A stretch of DNA of 6,620 bases from Comamonadaceae bacterium. GTDB taxonomy: Bacteria > Pseudomonadota > Gammaproteobacteria > Burkholderiales > Burkholderiaceae_C. A program made the position numbers and the translations under genes. This document shows, piece after piece, positions 1 through 5,640 of the stretch (its first letter is position 1; every line of letters starts with the position of its first letter). Location of the stretch: the NCBI GenBank assembly GCA_947451445.1, contig CANFZJ010000177.1, positions 1 through 6,620 on the forward strand, read 5' to 3'. The notes below the pieces were generated by a model. The model ran no database searches. It was not told the origin of the DNA and saw nothing but the letters and a program-made list of their open reading frames with translations.

Positions 1-732
1 ACCGGCAGCAGCATGGAACAGCTGCCCACGCTCATCCAGGCCGCCCGCATGATGGACTTTGCCGGGCTCAACATCACCTACCCCTGCAAACAGGCCGTAA
101 TACCGCTGCTGGACGACCTGTCGGACGAGGCCCGTGCCATGGGCGCGGTCAACACCATCGTGTTCCAGAACGGCAAACTCACCGGCCACAACACCGACGG
201 CAGCGGCTGGACCTGGGGCTTTCGCAACGCCCACCCGGACGCGGACACCACCCGCGTGGTGCTGCTCGGCGGCGGCGGCGCTGGCTCGGCCATCGCCCAC
301 GCCCTGCTGCGCCTGGGCACGCAAGCGCTGGTGGTGGTAGACAGCGACGCCCGCCGCGCCCAGGCCCTGGCCGACAACCTGAACCACCTGTACGGCGGCC
401 AGCGCGCCAGCGCAGGCACCGACATCGCCACGGTTTTGCAAAATGCCACGGGCCTAGTCCACGCCACCCCCACCGGCACCAAAGCCCACCCCGGCATGCC
501 CGTACCCGCCGAGCTGCTGCACCCCGGCCTGTGGGTGGCCGACGTGGTGTACTTCCCCATTGAAACCCAGCTCATCCAAACCGCCCGCGCACGCGGCTGC
601 CCGGTCATCGACGGCGGCACCATGGCCGTCGGCCAGGCGATTGGCGCGTTTGAGCTGTTCACCGGCAAAACTGCCGACATAGACCGCGTGCGGACGCACT
701 TCATGCAGCTGCTGGAGCAGCGCGGGGTTTAG
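1..732 (+). CDS. Quinate/shikimate dehydrogenase, NAD-type (5'-truncated by window edge)
   Basis: Oxidoreductase of the shikimate dehydrogenase family, interconverting shikimate (or quinate) with its 3-dehydro form in the cytoplasm. The reading frame is open to base 1, so about 45-50 N-terminal residues, including the first substrate-binding serines/threonine, lie outside the window. Numbering from the Met at base 13, the catalytic Lys is K26 in NITYPCK, the catalytic Asp is D62 in GHNTDG, the Rossmann glycine loop is GGGGAGSA (86-93), and a conserved C-terminal stretch runs from GGTMAVGQA (201-209) to ELFTG. After the second Rossmann strand comes VVDSDARR (108-115). An Asp here, instead of the NRT-type motif of AroE, is what NAD-preferring quinate/shikimate dehydrogenases such as Corynebacterium QsuD carry. 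That points to catabolic quinate/shikimate use more than to biosynthetic AroE, but substrate preference is inferred. It is convergent with fumC; its upstream neighbours are not visible. Confidence 0.88.
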   Translation, partial: TGSSMEQLPTLIQAARMMDFAGLNITYPCKQAVIPLLDDLSDEARAMGAVNTIVFQNGKLTGHNTDGSGWTWGFRNAHPDADTTRVVLLGGGGAGSAIAHALLRLGTQALVVVDSDARRAQALADNLNHLYGGQRASAGTDIATVLQNATGLVHATPTGTKAHPGMPVPAELLHPGLWVADVVYFPIETQLIQTARARGCPVIDGGTMAVGQAIGAFELFTGKTADIDRVRTHFMQLLEQRGV

Positions 733-744
733 ACAATTTAAGCC

Positions 745-786
745 AAAACAGCTTCTAGCGCATATTTCACCTGCGCTAGCAGCTAT
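745..786 (-). terminator. Predicted intrinsic terminator of fumC (in repeat copy 1)
   Basis: In the minus-strand RNA, arms AUAGCUGCUAGCGC (from 786) and GCGCUAGAAGCUGU (to 748) pair over 13 of 14 positions, with one G-A mismatch, one U-G wobble and an 11-nt loop. The hairpin is followed directly by U residues, the pattern of a Rho-independent terminator, and starts 3 nt after the fumC stop codon. On the plus strand the hairpin is followed by CTATTACTT rather than a T-run, so it should work poorly for the convergent dehydrogenase gene. Confidence 0.6.
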
Positions 787-799
787 TACTTATATAGCA
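745..799 (-). repeat. 55-bp intergenic repeat, copy 1
   Basis: First of three 55-bp repeats of identical length and orientation (others at 2274 and 3473). It matches copy 2 at 49 of 55 positions and copy 3 at 45 of 55. In minus-strand sense it begins TGCTAT, holds a CTAGCGC/GCGCTAG inverted repeat and ends in GTTTT. It fills most of the space between the convergent dehydrogenase and fumC genes and overlaps the fumC stop codon (790-792), supplying the last two FumC codons. Such ATAGCTGC-type repeats are, as I remember, frequent between genes in Comamonadaceae genomes; I cannot check this here. Confidence 0.9.
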
Positions 800-2181
800 C
801 CCACCATCTGTGCAGGTACCACCCACTGGTCAAACTGCGCCGCTGTCACGTGGCCGGAGGCCAGGGCGGCTTCGCGCAGGCTGCTGCCTTCCTTGTGGGC
901 TTTTTTGGCGATAAAGGCGGCTTTGTCGTAGCCGATGTACGGGTTCAGCGCGGTCACCAGCATCAGCGAGCTGTTCACCAGCGCGGTGATGCGCTCGCGG
1001 TTGGGGGTGATGCCGACAGCGCAGTGGTCGTTGAAGCTGACCATGCCGTCCGCTAGCAGCCGCACGCTCTGCAAAAAGTTGTGCGCCACCATGGGGCGGA
1101 ACACGTTCAGCTCGAAGTTGCCCGAGGCACCGCCAAAGTTGATGGCCACGTCGTTGCCAAACACCTGCGCCGCCAGCATGGTGACGGCCTCGCTCTGCGT
1201 CGGGTTGACCTTGCCCGGCATGATGCTGGAGCCGGGCTCGTTCTCGGGAATGCTGAGTTCGCCGATGCCGCTGCGCGGGCCGCTGGCCAGCCAGCGCACG
1301 TCGTTGGCGATCTTCACCAGGCTGGCGGCCAGGGTTTTGAGCGCGCCGTGGGCATGCACCAGCGCGTCGCAACTGGCCAAAGCCTCAAACTTGTTCGGTG
1401 CGGTAACGAAGGGCAAACCGGTCAGCCGCGCCAATTCGGCCGCTGCGGCTTCGGCGTAGCCCTTGGGCGCGTTCAGCCCTGTGCCCACCGCCGTGCCGCC
1501 CAGGGCCAGCTCGCACAGATGGGGTAACGCCGCCTGGATGTGGCGCGCGCCGTGGTCCAGCTGGGCCACGTAACCCGAGAACTCCTGGCCCAACGTCAGC
1601 GGCGTGGCGTCTTGCAGGTGGGTGCGGCCAATTTTCACAATATCGGCAAAGTCGGCAGATTTTTGCGCCAGCGTGGCGCGCAGCTTGCCGATGGCGGGCA
1701 GCAGCTTGTGGGTCAGCGCATCCACCGCCGCCACGTGCATCGCCGTGGGGAACACATCGTTGCTGGACTGGCTGCGGTTCACGTCGTCGTTCGGGTGCAC
1801 CAGGCGGCCCTCGCCGCGCTCGCCGCCCAGCAGCTCGCTGGCGCGGTTGGCCAGCACCTCGTTGACGTTCATATTGGTCTGCGTGCCCGAGCCGGTTTGC
1901 CACACCACCAGCGGGAACTCGCCGGGGTGCTGGCCCGCAATCACCTCGTCGGCGGCGGCGGCGATGGCCTGCGTCTTGGCGGCGTCCTGCAAACCCAGCG
2001 CGTGGTTGACCACGGCGGAGGCCCGTTTTACCTGGGCCAGCGCGCGGATGATTTCACGCGGCTGCTGTTCGCCGGAGATGTCGAAGTTGTGCAGCGAGCG
2101 CTGGGTTTGCGCGCCCCACAGCTTGTCGGCCGGGACTTCGATGGGGCCAAAGGTGTCGCGTTCGGTGCGGGTGGTGGACAT
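790..2181 (-). CDS. fumC: Class II fumarate hydratase (FumC)
   Basis: Hydrates fumarate to L-malate in the TCA cycle; the class II enzyme is a cofactor-free cytoplasmic homotetramer, stable to oxygen and iron shortage. The 463-residue product has the family's usual length. Visible landmarks are [14 protein letters not shown] (96-109), [18 protein letters not shown] (129-146), [10 protein letters not shown] with catalytic-site His188, and the signature loop [10 protein letters not shown] (317-326) with catalytic Ser318; the numbering coincides with E. coli FumC. The frame stays open upstream to a TTG at 2220, but the ATG at 2181 is preferred because family N-termini start near [12 protein letters not shown] and the TTG falls inside a likely extended -10 promoter. 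No clear Shine-Dalgarno precedes the ATG; the leader is CCACC-rich. The last two codons and the TAA lie inside repeat copy 1. It is transcribed alone, with repeats at both its 3' side and the 3' end of the upstream gene. Confidence 0.97.
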   Translation of the reverse strand: MSTTRTERDTFGPIEVPADKLWGAQTQRSLHNFDISGEQQPREIIRALAQVKRASAVVNHALGLQDAAKTQAIAAAADEVIAGQHPGEFPLVVWQTGSGTQTNMNVNEVLANRASELLGGERGEGRLVHPNDDVNRSQSSNDVFPTAMHVAAVDALTHKLLPAIGKLRATLAQKSADFADIVKIGRTHLQDATPLTLGQEFSGYVAQLDHGARHIQAALPHLCELALGGTAVGTGLNAPKGYAEAAAAELARLTGLPFVTAPNKFEALASCDALVHAHGALKTLAASLVKIANDVRWLASGPRSGIGELSIPENEPGSSIMPGKVNPTQSEAVTMLAAQVFGNDVAINFGGASGNFELNVFRPMVAHNFLQSVRLLADGMVSFNDHCAVGITPNRERITALVNSSLMLVTALNPYIGYDKAAFIAKKAHKEGSSLREAALASGHVTAAQFDQWVVPAQMVGAI

Positions 2182-2210
2182 GGTGGTGGGCCGGTGGTTG
2201 AAAGCTTTAA

Positions 2211-2219
2211 ATAATAGCA
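2211..2219 (-). promoter_or_regulatory. Candidate extended -10 promoter of fumC
   Basis: On the minus strand the sequence TGCTATTAT fits the extended -10 form TGnTATAAT with one mismatch. No good -35 is visible 16-18 nt upstream, which is tolerable for an extended -10. Transcription would start near 2204 and leave a leader of about 23 nt before the fumC ATG at 2181. The stretch 2204-2219 also resembles the end of the 55-bp repeat (AGCT...ATAGCA), so the promoter could descend from a repeat fragment; that is speculative. Confidence 0.4.
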
Positions 2220-2272
2220 ATTCTCAATAACCACCCCACACCACCCGGTCTACGTACCCGTAAAATTTACAT

Positions 2273-2315
2273 AAAAACAGCCTCTAGCGCACATTTCACC
2301 TGCGCTAGCAGCTAT
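2273..2315 (-). terminator. Predicted intrinsic terminator of the MPH-like gene (repeat copy 2)
   Basis: In minus-strand RNA the arms AUAGCUGCUAGCGC and GCGCUAGAGGCUGU pair over 13 of 14 positions, counting two U-G wobbles, with one G-A mismatch and an 11-nt loop, and are followed by UUUUU on the 3' side. It should separate transcription of the hydrolase gene from fumC, which then needs its own promoter. Confidence 0.6.
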
Positions 2316-2328
2316 GTTTTAAATAGCA
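2274..2328 (-). repeat. 55-bp intergenic repeat, copy 2
   Basis: Second copy, same orientation and exact length as copies 1 and 3; it differs from copy 1 at only six positions, four of them in the loop of the small outer hairpin. It lies 6 bp beyond the stop codon of the MPH-like hydrolase gene and about 55 bp upstream of the candidate fumC promoter. Copies 1 and 2 also share the next bases (ATAGCACCC), whereas copies 3 and 4 share ATAGCAAGCA, hinting at two subfamilies. Confidence 0.9.
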
Positions 2329-2334
2329 CCCCAA

Positions 2335-3306
2335 TCAGCGTGGCACGCTGTAGTTCACCGGCACCCAGGCGAAGGCTTTGCCGTTGGCCCGCACGCGGCC
2401 CAGGCCGGGGAAGGCGATGTGGGCGGCGGCCACCACGTAGCCGCCCTTGGCGGCATCGGCGAACAGGCGCTTGCGCGCACCAAAGGCGGCGCGGTCGTCG
2501 CTGTCGAACGCGATGGTGACGGCGGGCTCGTCAAACTGCATGGCGGCTACGTGCACCACGTCGCCCCAGACCAGCAGCTTCTGGCCCTTGCTTTCGACGA
2601 CGTAGGAGCTGTGGCCCGCCGTGTGGCCGGGGGTGGGTACGGCTTTAATGCCGGGCACCAGCTCGGTCGCGCCGTCAAAAGGGACGAACTTGTTGGCCTG
2701 CACGTAGGGGTTCAGCGAGGCCATCGCGCCCTGGAAGAAGCCTTTGGAATCGGCCGGGGCTTTGTCCAGGTTGGCCTGGCTGAGCCAGAAGTCGGCATCG
2801 TGCTTGTCGGCGCGGACGGTGGCGTTGGGGAAGGCGCGCTGGTCGCCGTTCACCAGGCCGCCCACGTGGTCAGGGTGCATGTGGGTGATGTAGACCTCGT
2901 CCACCTGCTCGGGCTGGTAGCCCGCCGCCTTCAAATTGGCCACCAGCTTGCCCAGCGTGGGGCCAAACAAACCGGCGGCACCGGTGTCGATCAGCACCAG
3001 CTTGCTGCCGGTGTTGATGAGGTAGCCGTTGACCGAGGTCTCCAGCGGCGCGGCCAGGAACGACTGGGCCAGCGCCTTTTGGACCTTGGCCGGGGTGGTG
3101 TGGGTCAGCAGCTTGTCCACCGGCAGGTTGACCGTGCCGTCGGACAAAGCGGTGACTTCAAAGTCGCCCAGCAGCATGCGGTAATAGCCGGGGGCCTGGG
3201 TCTTGACCATGGGTGCAGCGGCGAAGGCCGTGCTGGCGGTACCGAAGCTGGTGGCGGCGAATGCGGCGACCAGGGCAGCGCGCAAAAGGGTGTTTTGGAT
3301 AGGCAT
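2335..3306 (-). CDS. Exported MBL-fold hydrolase, methyl parathion hydrolase/dihydrocoumarin hydrolase family
   Basis: Predicted periplasmic two-metal hydrolase of 323 residues. Residues 1-29/31 form a Sec-type signal peptide (hydrophobic 7-22, cleavage near AFA-AAP). The metal ligands are all present: HMHPDH (H142, H144, D146, H147), H228 in PGHTAGH, D249 in WGDVVH and H296 in AAHIAFPG. From APGYYRMLLGDFE (38-50) to VPVNYSV (315-321) it follows, nearly residue by residue, the Pseudomonas methyl parathion hydrolase (MPH) sequence as I remember it, including the pocket aromatics F114, W174 and F190 (MPH F119, W179, F196). At the five positions reported to separate MPH from its dihydrocoumarin-hydrolase-like ancestor it has the ancestral states (see findings), so lactone/ester hydrolysis is more likely than organophosphate hydrolysis. 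The ATG at 3306 is chosen over an upstream in-frame TTG/GTG because it starts the signal peptide. No mobile element flanks it, unlike mpd on pesticide-degradation plasmids. Confidence 0.9.
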   Translation of the reverse strand: MPIQNTLLRAALVAAFAATSFGTASTAFAAAPMVKTQAPGYYRMLLGDFEVTALSDGTVNLPVDKLLTHTTPAKVQKALAQSFLAAPLETSVNGYLINTGSKLVLIDTGAAGLFGPTLGKLVANLKAAGYQPEQVDEVYITHMHPDHVGGLVNGDQRAFPNATVRADKHDADFWLSQANLDKAPADSKGFFQGAMASLNPYVQANKFVPFDGATELVPGIKAVPTPGHTAGHSSYVVESKGQKLLVWGDVVHVAAMQFDEPAVTIAFDSDDRAAFGARKRLFADAAKGGYVVAAAHIAFPGLGRVRANGKAFAWVPVNYSVPR

Positions 3307-3471
3307 GGGGGGTCTCGGTGGTGTGAACGGATGGTGAAGATAGCCCATGCGTGCATCCCACGCCCAAGGCATGCCCACAAACCCCGTGGCTGCCGGGGGC
3401 CACTGGCAGCTGGCGTGCAGCGTCTGAAAATGATGCAAAGCAGCGAAATTGCTCCCACAAATAAAAAGTAT

Positions 3472-3514
3472 AAAAACAGCCACCAGCGCATATAAAACCT
3501 GCGCTGGCAGCTAT
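3472..3514 (-). terminator. Predicted intrinsic terminator of the PhoX-like gene (repeat copy 3)
   Basis: The minus-strand RNA arms AUAGCUGCCAGCGC and GCGCUGGUGGCUGU pair at all 14 positions, three of them G-U wobbles, around an 11-nt loop and are followed by UUUUU. It is the best-formed hairpin of the three copies. It would insulate the MPH-like gene from phosphatase transcription. Confidence 0.65.
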
Positions 3515-3527
3515 TTATTACATAGCA
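3473..3527 (-). repeat. 55-bp intergenic repeat, copy 3
   Basis: Third full copy, 45 of 55 positions identical to copy 1. Both arms of the inner inverted repeat changed together (CTAGCGC to CCAGCGC and GCGCTAG to GCGCTGG), so the pairing is kept. Similarity to the degenerate copy 4 continues four bases further (ATAGCAAGCA, to 3531). It sits 4 bp beyond the phosphatase stop codon (3532-3534). The remaining gap, 3307-3472, upstream of the MPH-like gene, shows no gene; a weak -10-like TATACT on the minus strand (3467-3472) lacks a good -35. Confidence 0.88.
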
Positions 3528-3531
3528 AGCA

Positions 3532-5478
3532 TCAGCCCAGCTGGATCGCCACCGGGTCGGCCGTCAAATAGCCCACCGCCGCGCCGAAGCGGTCGTTGTA
3601 GTTGGCGCGCACCAGCGGGTCCAGCACGGCTTGCACCTTGCCGTGCAGCGGGGGCAGCCAGTCGCCTGCGTGCTGGAAGTTGCTCATGATGTAGGTCCAG
3701 CCATGGATCTCGTCCACAGCGTGCAGGCCGGTGGATTCCGCGCCTGCGGGGGTGGACAGCACGCGGCTCAGGGCCTTGGTGTCGACGTTGTAGGCCCACA
3801 GGTAGTTGTTGACGTGCAGGCTGGTGTCTTCGCCGATGAACAGGGTGCGCAGTTTTTCCGAGAACTTCAGGTTGTCGGGGTTGGCGATCTTGTCGATGTG
3901 GGCCAGGTTGCCCATGGCGTCGGCGGCGATGTCTTCCCCGGCCAGCAGGGTTTTGGTCACCGTGGGCACCCAGTCGCTGGCAATGGCGGCGCCAGAGATG
4001 TCTTTTTGCCCGCCGGTCAGCTTGTGCTCGATGACGGCACCGGCCACCAGGGCTTTTTTCAGCGCGATACCGCTGTTGGGCGTCCAGCCCTTGCCGCCTT
4101 TGACCATCGACTCCTGGATGTAGGAGAGCGCGGAATAGGCCACTTTGTCTTTGATGTTGACGGTGGTGCCTTCCATCTTGGTAAAGGCCATGGTGCCGCC
4201 GACCAAACCGGCGTAGCGGTGGGTTTCCAGAAAGGCGGCGGCTTTGTCCATGCCGGGCTTGACCTTGATCCAGTTGGGCACGCCGCTCAAGAACACCTGG
4301 GTGAAGCTGGCGTCTTTCGGGTCGTCCTTGCGCACGTCCATGATGTCGGCGGGCTTCAGGGTGTTGGCCATCTGCTCGATCTCGGCGCTGGTGGCGTGGC
4401 CCAGTTTGACCCAGTACACGCTGACGCCCGCAGCCGCCGGGTCTGCCGAGAAGCCGGTGTCCAGGCTGGCCACGTACAGCGTGCCGGAGGACAGGTCTTT
4501 TTCACGGTCGGCCACGAACATGAACAGCCCGCCGTTGGTGAAATCGTCGCCCATCAGCGCGGTGCGGTTGTCGGGCATGACCTGGACCAGCTCGTGCGAG
4601 ATGCGGCCCAGGCAGTAGTGCTTTTTGATGCTGCCGGTGCCGTCGGGGTGCACGGTGACTTCGGGCAGGTGGCCGTAGTGGTAAGGGTTGGCCTTGTTTT
4701 CATCGCCAAACAGGTTTTTGCTGTAGGCCTTGAAGTGCTTCACATCGCCGATGAAGGGCGCGTTGGGTTCGTACTCTTCGCTGGACAAATGGGTGCCCCA
4801 GGGCGACAGGCTGGCACCGCAGGTGATCCACAGGCCGTGTGCGGCGCTGGTGTCCACGTTGTGGTACTTGACCAGGCGGAGCTGGCCGGTGGTCTGGTCT
4901 TGGTCCAGCGTCAGCACGGCGATGGGCGACGGCAGCGTGCCGTAGGCGTCCACGCCCTTTTGGTCGCGGGTGGTGTATTCAAACTGCACCACGGCAAACA
5001 CCGGTTTGCCTTTGACGCCGGGCACGTTGGCACCGGGCACGGTCAGCAGCGACGAGCCGTCCGGGCAGTCGGAGAAGAAATGGCGCTCTTTGCCGGGCAC
5101 CGAGCGGTCCATGATGGGCTGGTTGTGGATGTCGAAATACCCCCCCGCCAGTACCTTGCCGCCCTTGCCGTCCGGCACCATGTCGCCGGTGTTAAAGAAC
5201 GGCTGGTAGGCCAGCTTGTAGCTGCGGCTGCTGTTGTCGGCATAGGCCACGTTCAGCGTGGAGCCCACCGCCATGGTGGCCATCGCCGCCGGGTTGGCCA
5301 GCGTGGGGGCAGCCATGCCGGTGAAGCTGGCGGATACAAACGCGGCGGTGGCGGTGGGCGCAGTAGTAGCGCAGCCGGACAGCAGCGAGGTGGTGGCAAA
5401 CGCGCCCAGCGGCAGCATCGGCGCGGTGGCCAAAAACTTCAAAGCGCTGCGGCGCGAGGCAAAGGAAACATCGGTCAT
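3532..5478 (-). CDS. PhoX-family (DUF839) exported alkaline phosphatase, predicted Tat lipoprotein
   Basis: Predicted extracytoplasmic phosphatase that releases phosphate from organic esters; characterised PhoX enzymes use an iron/calcium cofactor. The 648 residues are in the family range. The N-terminus has a twin-arginine stretch SRRSALKFL (8-16), a hydrophobic segment and then a lipobox LSGC (Cys36), suggesting Tat export followed by lipid anchoring. DUF839-type motifs include C220 in WITCGASLSPWGTHLSSEE (217-235), GDDFTNGGLFMFVAD (310-324), ANPDNLKF (532-539), GEDTSLHVNNYLWAYN (549-564) and SNFQHAGDW (599-607). The ATG at 5478 is chosen because it puts the RR nine residues from the start; the frame remains open to 5604, but upstream starts (such as the ATG at 5532) fall within or beyond the predicted promoter. 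No strong Shine-Dalgarno is seen. A candidate Pho box lies 66 bp upstream, fitting induction by phosphate starvation. It ends at repeat copy 3. Substrate and metal content are inferred from the family. Confidence 0.9.
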   Translation of the reverse strand: MTDVSFASRRSALKFLATAPMLPLGAFATTSLLSGCATTAPTATAAFVSASFTGMAAPTLANPAAMATMAVGSTLNVAYADNSSRSYKLAYQPFFNTGDMVPDGKGGKVLAGGYFDIHNQPIMDRSVPGKERHFFSDCPDGSSLLTVPGANVPGVKGKPVFAVVQFEYTTRDQKGVDAYGTLPSPIAVLTLDQDQTTGQLRLVKYHNVDTSAAHGLWITCGASLSPWGTHLSSEEYEPNAPFIGDVKHFKAYSKNLFGDENKANPYHYGHLPEVTVHPDGTGSIKKHYCLGRISHELVQVMPDNRTALMGDDFTNGGLFMFVADREKDLSSGTLYVASLDTGFSADPAAAGVSVYWVKLGHATSAEIEQMANTLKPADIMDVRKDDPKDASFTQVFLSGVPNWIKVKPGMDKAAAFLETHRYAGLVGGTMAFTKMEGTTVNIKDKVAYSALSYIQESMVKGGKGWTPNSGIALKKALVAGAVIEHKLTGGQKDISGAAIASDWVPTVTKTLLAGEDIAADAMGNLAHIDKIANPDNLKFSEKLRTLFIGEDTSLHVNNYLWAYNVDTKALSRVLSTPAGAESTGLHAVDEIHGWTYIMSNFQHAGDWLPPLHGKVQAVLDPLVRANYNDRFGAAVGYLTADPVAIQLG

Positions 5479-5527
5479 GGTGGGGTCCAAAGTGGGGAAA
5501 TAAGGAATCAGGCGGCTTTTGGTGCGA

Positions 5528-5561
5528 ATCATAGAAAGCGTATGTGTCCGTTTTTTGACAA
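5528..5561 (-). promoter_or_regulatory. Candidate Pho box and -10 for the PhoX-like gene
   Basis: On the minus strand, 5561-5544 reads TTGTCAAAAAACGGACAC, which matches the consensus Pho box CTGTCATAAAACTGTCAT at 13 of 18 positions. The first heptad is better than the second. It is followed by exactly 10 nt and then TATGAT (5533-5528), the same spacing as between the Pho box and the -10 of E. coli phoA, where PhoB replaces a -35 element. No sigma-70 -35 lies at the proper distance. Transcription would start near 5521, giving a leader of about 43 nt. Less regular TTGTC/CTGTA motifs lie upstream (5570-5586) but out of 11-bp phase. Confidence 0.5.
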
Positions 5562-5583
5562 ATCGACTACATACAGATTTAGA
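5555..5583 (+). promoter_or_regulatory. Weak candidate promoter toward the class I fumarase gene
   Basis: A perfect -35 hexamer TTGACA (5555-5560) is followed after 17 nt by TTTAGA (5578-5583), which keeps only 3 of 6 -10 positions. It would give a leader of about 150 nt before the ATG at 5743. The -35 overlaps the Pho box on the opposite strand. A second possible -10 (GATAAT, 5687-5692) lacks a -35 at the right distance. Confidence 0.25.
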
Positions 5584-5584
5584 C

Positions 5585-5640
5585 AAAACCAACGTCCTGC
5601 GCAATATCTACTTGCGGCATTAGCTACAAAAACAATAGCA
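5585..5640 (-). repeat. Degenerate copy of the 55-bp repeat (copy 4)
   Basis: With one gap this 56-bp stretch matches copy 1 at about 34 of 55 positions, with both ends intact (AAAAC and ATAGCA) and the same GCTA-to-ATAGC spacing in the right half. Identity with copy 3 continues through ATAGCAAGCA. The central stem has shrunk to CGCAA/TTGCG and the U-tract side no longer pairs, so it is unlikely to terminate. It lies in the 264-bp region between the divergent phosphatase and fumarase genes; 5645-5742 shows nothing else recognisable. Confidence 0.5.

Noticed and set aside
2182..2220. Longer FumC starting at TTG 2220
   Set aside because: Adds 13 residues not typical of the family and would place the start codon within the likely extended -10.
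3467..3472. TATACT as a -10 for the MPH-like gene
   Set aside because: No acceptable -35 at 16-18 nt; the match comes from the AT-rich flank of the repeat, so it is not listed as a promoter.
3307..3483. Longer MPH-like protein starting upstream near 3483
   Set aside because: Would bury the signal peptide 59 residues inside the protein and begin within repeat copy 3.
2419..3495. 358-codon open frame antisense to the MPH-like gene
   Set aside because: Composition is typical of an antisense shadow and the opposite frame has all metal ligands and a signal peptide.
745..3527. CRISPR array or insertion sequence explaining the repeated 55-mers
   Set aside because: The copies are separated by whole genes, not short spacers, and there is no transposase or terminal duplication evident.
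5570..5586. Second Pho box upstream of the first
   Set aside because: TTGTC and CTGTA motifs are present but spaced 10 rather than 11 bp and out of phase with the main box.
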